Below are positions 61,340 to 64,000 of a DNA stretch of 64,000 nt, piece by piece. The notes under the pieces were generated by a model. The model worked only from the letters and a program-made list of their open reading frames with translations. It was not told the DNA's origin and searched no databases. Where the stretch lies: contig OY821747.1 of assembly GCA_963682055.1 (NCBI GenBank), forward strand, positions 27,774,126-27,838,125, read 5' to 3'. The first letter of the stretch is position 1. Each line of letters opens with the position of its first letter. The translations under genes and the position numbers were made by a program. This DNA comes from Primula veris. Taxonomy: Eukaryota; Streptophyta; Magnoliopsida; Ericales; Primulaceae.

Positions 61340-61495
61340 TCATTGATGATCATAGAGTTTTATGTCATAGTTACGAATATCCTTTTTTTCGTCTAACAAA
61401 GTTGATTCCCAAATGATATTACAAATATGATGTTTCTGCTCATATAAAACGGTATCATCAATGGGACCTGGATTTAATTTTATTTTTTCTGTCAT
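61340..61495 (-). CDS. Plant mobile domain (MAIN-like) N-terminal fragment
   Basis: A 51-codon frame from ATG. Residues 8-20 read NPGPIDDTVLYEQ, followed by a conserved His at 23 and IIW at 27-29. From memory this is the opening of plant mobile domain (PMD, MAIN/MAIL-type) proteins, PGPI....LLYDQ..H....IW. The frame stops after DHQ, without the rest of the domain, so it is a captured 5' exon or a decayed transposon-borne PMD gene. PMD genes are known in plants both as host genes and as cargo of transposons. It lies in the unique centre of the long-TIR element. Expression is unknown and it is probably not functional. Confidence 0.6.
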   Translation of the reverse strand: MTEKIKLNPGPIDDTVLYEQKHHICNIIWESTLLDEKKDIRNYDIKLYDHQ

Positions 61496-61942
61496 AGGTA
61501 CCTAAACAATTGAATATTTTAACAAATATCACTGTCAAATATAAATGATACAATAAAATATTTAACATAAATTTAAATATATGAGTTAATACGTTTAACT
61601 TCCAAAAAATTATAAGAATCCAAGAAGTTAATTACTAACCTAAACTCCAAAATAATAAAATGTCTCTAACAAAACAAGTTCACATGTACATGCCCAAACA
61701 AATTTTTTTTAATCATTTATCTAAGTTATTTCATTATTCAAGTGTTATTAGAGCAACATATAAAATTATATAATTAGAATTCAATATTAGTTGTGATTAA
61801 AAAAATTTGAAGATAAATATTTAAAGGTCAATAAAAAAAGTTAAAAACTTTTAATTAATAAATGTTATAACTTATTAATAATTATATCTATTTACATAAA
61901 ATTTAAACTCAATAATAAAAATAAATACTTACTTGATAATTG
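61496..61942. other. Unique interior of the long-TIR element
   Basis: About 450 bp of AT-rich sequence upstream of the PMD fragment, in the sense of that gene. It could be its captured promoter and 5' leader. I see no TATA box that stands out and no other frame. Confidence 0.4.
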
Positions 61943-62560
61943 TAGTGGTAGAGTGAGGTTGATTTGAGAAAAAAAAATGATCTTAATTTGATATAGGAAG
62001 TAATTTGGTGGTTGATGGTTAGAGTTTATTTTTTATAAAATTGGGGATATATTATTTTGGTAAATTGGGATAGTTTTTTTTTGGATTAAAATTGGGGATA
62101 AATATAGTGGTAGAGTGAGGTTGATTTGATTAAAAAAAATATTAATTTGATATATGAAGGAATTTGATGATTGATGATTAGGGTTTTTTTTTTTTTAAAT
62201 TGGAAATGTTTTTTTTTGGGTAAATTGGGAGATGTTTTGTTTTTGGGTAAAATTGGGGATAATTATAGTGGTATAGTGATGTTGATTTGATAAAAAAATA
62301 TATTAATTTAATATATGAAGGAGTTTGATGATTGATGGTTAGGGTTTTTTTTTTTGTAAAATTGGGAATGTTTTTTTTTTTGGTAAATTGGGAGATGTTT
62401 TGTTTTTGGGTAAAATTGGGATAATTGTAGTGGTAGAGTGATGTTGATTTGATAAAAAAAATATTAATTTGATATATGAAGTAATTTGATGGTTGGTGGT
62501 TAGGTTTTTTTTGGATAAAATTGAGGAATTTTTTGGATAAGATTGGAGAATTTGGTATAT
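61943..62560. repeat. 161-bp tandem repeat in the transposon, four units
   Basis: Units starting at TAGTGGTAGAGTG recur at about 61943, 62104, 62264 and 62427, giving periods of 160-163 bp. A single inverted copy is in the left TIR (about 61160-61320). The right subterminal region has therefore been amplified relative to the left. Confidence 0.8.
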
Positions 62561-63475
62561 ATTAAAATGACGAATTCAGAGATACAGAGAAGAAAGAAAA
62601 TAAAAAGCAATCAATTCGCAGCACGTAAGAGAAGAAAGAAAGAAAACAAAACAAAAAAAACAAAAAAAACAAAATAATGTCAACTAGACGTGGGATCCAA
62701 ATTCTCACGTCTCTTATATTATCAAGCAATTGCAGTAAGATAAAGAGAACTCTCAATCCCTTCTCTTTTTTCTACCTTCTTATCTCTCTCCATTCAAGTT
62801 TATAACAAGATATATTCTTATTGTTTATCAAAAAATCTTAAATATGAAGTTTTCTCTTCTTCTTTTTTGAGTTTTCAGTTGTTTAAAAAGGATTTGACAA
62901 GTTTTGGGAACAAAAATCAATTTCTGTTTGATTGGATTTTTTTGGGTTAAACCGTGACAACAATTATATTTCCGGTTTGATTGAATTTTTTTGGATTATG
63001 TTTGCTAATTGGCTTTTTATAGATCTGAATTTGATTGCGTTTTTTGCTTGGCTTTTTTTGGATCTGGATTTTTTGTGTTCTAATCTCTATTATTATATCT
63101 GGTTTCGGTTTTTGGATCACAAATTTAAGGCCATCAGTTCTGAATTTGATTCCGGTTTGGTGTTGCCATCAACTGTGCGTTGAGTAGAAGATGACAAAAT
63201 AAAATAAAAATATTTGTCAAATCAAAGTGGAAATTAATTATATCTCTGTTTTGGTAAATTCCTTAGCAAAGTGAAAATTACTAAAAGAAAATATTTTATG
63301 TACTAACATGTCGAATTAATTTAGCATACATCACATACGATTCACAACCAATGAACCCCAATTAACACATATACCTTACTATTTGTAACGCACTTATAGT
63401 ATTACCATATCTATAATACCGTACGATATTACCATATATATGGTATGAGTGGTTGGTTGGTGGTGGACTGTATAA

Positions 63476-63579
63476 CCATTACAAAATAATGTTTAATTTA
63501 TTGAGAGTTAAAATCTATCACAAGTCTGTCACTAATTTAAAAAGTTGTTAGAAATCTGTCGCAAATTGACTAATTTGTC
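63476..63579. other. Short unassigned spacer
   Basis: Contains two related words, AATCTATCACAAGTCTGTC and AATCTGTCGCAAATTGAC, about 50 bp apart. No gene. Confidence 0.35.
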
Positions 63580-64000
63580 TGTAACATCCCGTATTTTTAT
63601 AAGTGGTTTTATTTGTGATTTAATTTATCCAAAAACGTTTTATACAAATTTTACCAAAAACCGGTCACTCGACTAATTTTTAGCCAAAAACCGAAACTCT
63701 TCCGAAAAACTTTATTTTAAAAACCGTTACTGATTTTAGTAATAAAAAGGACCCAATAGATTTCTTTCTAAAAATTTGTTATTTTTGAGTAGTAAAACAA
63801 TATTTTTTGCATTAAAAGTTAACTTTTAGAACTTTGAAGACCAAATAGTTCGCTTCCACAAACTTTCTCAAAACAGTTTTTACATCTTCAAATCAACCCA
63901 CTTTTTCAAAGCAGTAAACCTAAAACAAGAGAGAAAAGAGATAAACCAAAACTTAGGAAGAAGAAGAAGAAAACACGTTAGCGGATTCTTACTGGAAGCA
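63580..64000 (+). mobile_element. Gypsy-type LTR, cut by the window end
   Basis: Starts TGTAACATCCCG and follows 10398-10840 closely, including the (AAG)n tract. The far end, the structured array and any internal region lie outside the window, so whether it is solo or part of a full element cannot be told. Confidence 0.85.

Larger units (their letters stand above)
60900..62752. mobile_element. Long-TIR DNA transposon (Mutator-like), about 1.85 kb
   Basis: The ends GAGTTCTCTTT and AAAGAGAACTC begin inverted repeats of about 420 bp (60900-61323 and the right end), including CAATTGCTTGATAATATAAG and GGATCCCACGTCTAGTTG. Segment A has the empty site (TTGAGTCCC, 37320-37328). The flanks here (TTGAGTCGG and CTCAATCCC) are compatible with a degenerate 9-bp duplication, which would fit a Mutator-like element. 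There is no transposase. The interior holds a plant-mobile-domain fragment and a 161-bp tandem array. Confidence 0.8.
56498..63475. repeat. Segmental duplication, copy B
   Basis: Partner of 32211-38185. Differences from A are a 13-bp loss in the 60-bp minisatellite, loss of the right end of the GGCTTTGTTTG element by a deletion joining 60,732 to sequence equivalent to 37,149, the inserted long-TIR transposon at about 60900-62752, and about 170 bp kept at 62820-62995 that A has lost. Confidence 0.85.

Noticed and set aside
61321..62760. Possibility that the 161-bp array is a CRISPR-like or satellite locus
   Set aside because: It lies wholly inside a transposon with long inverted ends, and the unit shares sequence with the TIR, so it is a subterminal repeat.

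Overview
The window is AT-rich plant nuclear DNA, most likely from a eudicot. The evidence is degraded plant-type Ty1/copia pol sequence, Ty3/gypsy-style long solo LTRs, Tourist-like MITEs, a nuclear copy of plastid ycf2 and a plant-mobile-domain fragment inside a DNA transposon. I see no tRNA, rRNA, CRISPR or bacterial-style operon. The species cannot be named from the sequence.

Layout. (1) From about 557 to 26,752 there are four head-to-tail copies of a unit that is about 6.87 kb without insertions. Each carries one intronless minus-strand gene for an unrecognised 146-residue protein with basic stretches and an acidic tail (968-1408, 9828-10268, 18571-19011, 25438-25878). A fifth unit (51364 to about 55400) carries a broken copy (51782-52213). 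Deleted pieces of further units lie at 36.6-40.6 kb and 44.7-51.4 kb. Inserted into the units are a 1.43-kb solo LTR (5291-6719, target duplication ACCGT) and a 1.88-kb solo LTR (10398-12279, target duplication AGTAA). (2) 26,753-32,210 is a degraded copia element on the plus strand with its 3' LTR. (3) 32,211-38,185 (segment A) and 56,498-63,475 (segment B) are a segmental duplication. Both contain the same minus-oriented gypsy-type solo LTR and a 60-bp minisatellite, and B alone contains a 1.85-kb long-TIR transposon. (4) 40,631-44,672 is LTR-retrotransposon debris, including a copia integrase remnant. (5) 45,693-50,153 is a copia element on the minus strand with two 234-bp LTRs, a 5-bp target duplication, primer-binding-site and polypurine-tract sequences, and a heavily broken pol. 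(6) 54,346-54,723 is a plastid ycf2 fragment inside a (TA)n tract.

The only plausible host gene is the 146-residue family. It has a TATA-like box about 60 bp upstream of its ATG, but sequence change between copies shows no sign of purifying selection. Almost everything else is mobile DNA or its residue.

The most unusual structure is a three-unit tandem repeat inside the gypsy-type LTR family. Each unit can form nested hairpins, and one stem shows four compensatory base-pair changes between neighbouring units. Also notable are an apparently trans-mobilised copia family with dead pol, a transposon carrying the opening of a plant-mobile-domain (MAIN-like) protein, and a roughly 3.6-kb near-identical tract between neighbouring units that suggests recent gene conversion.
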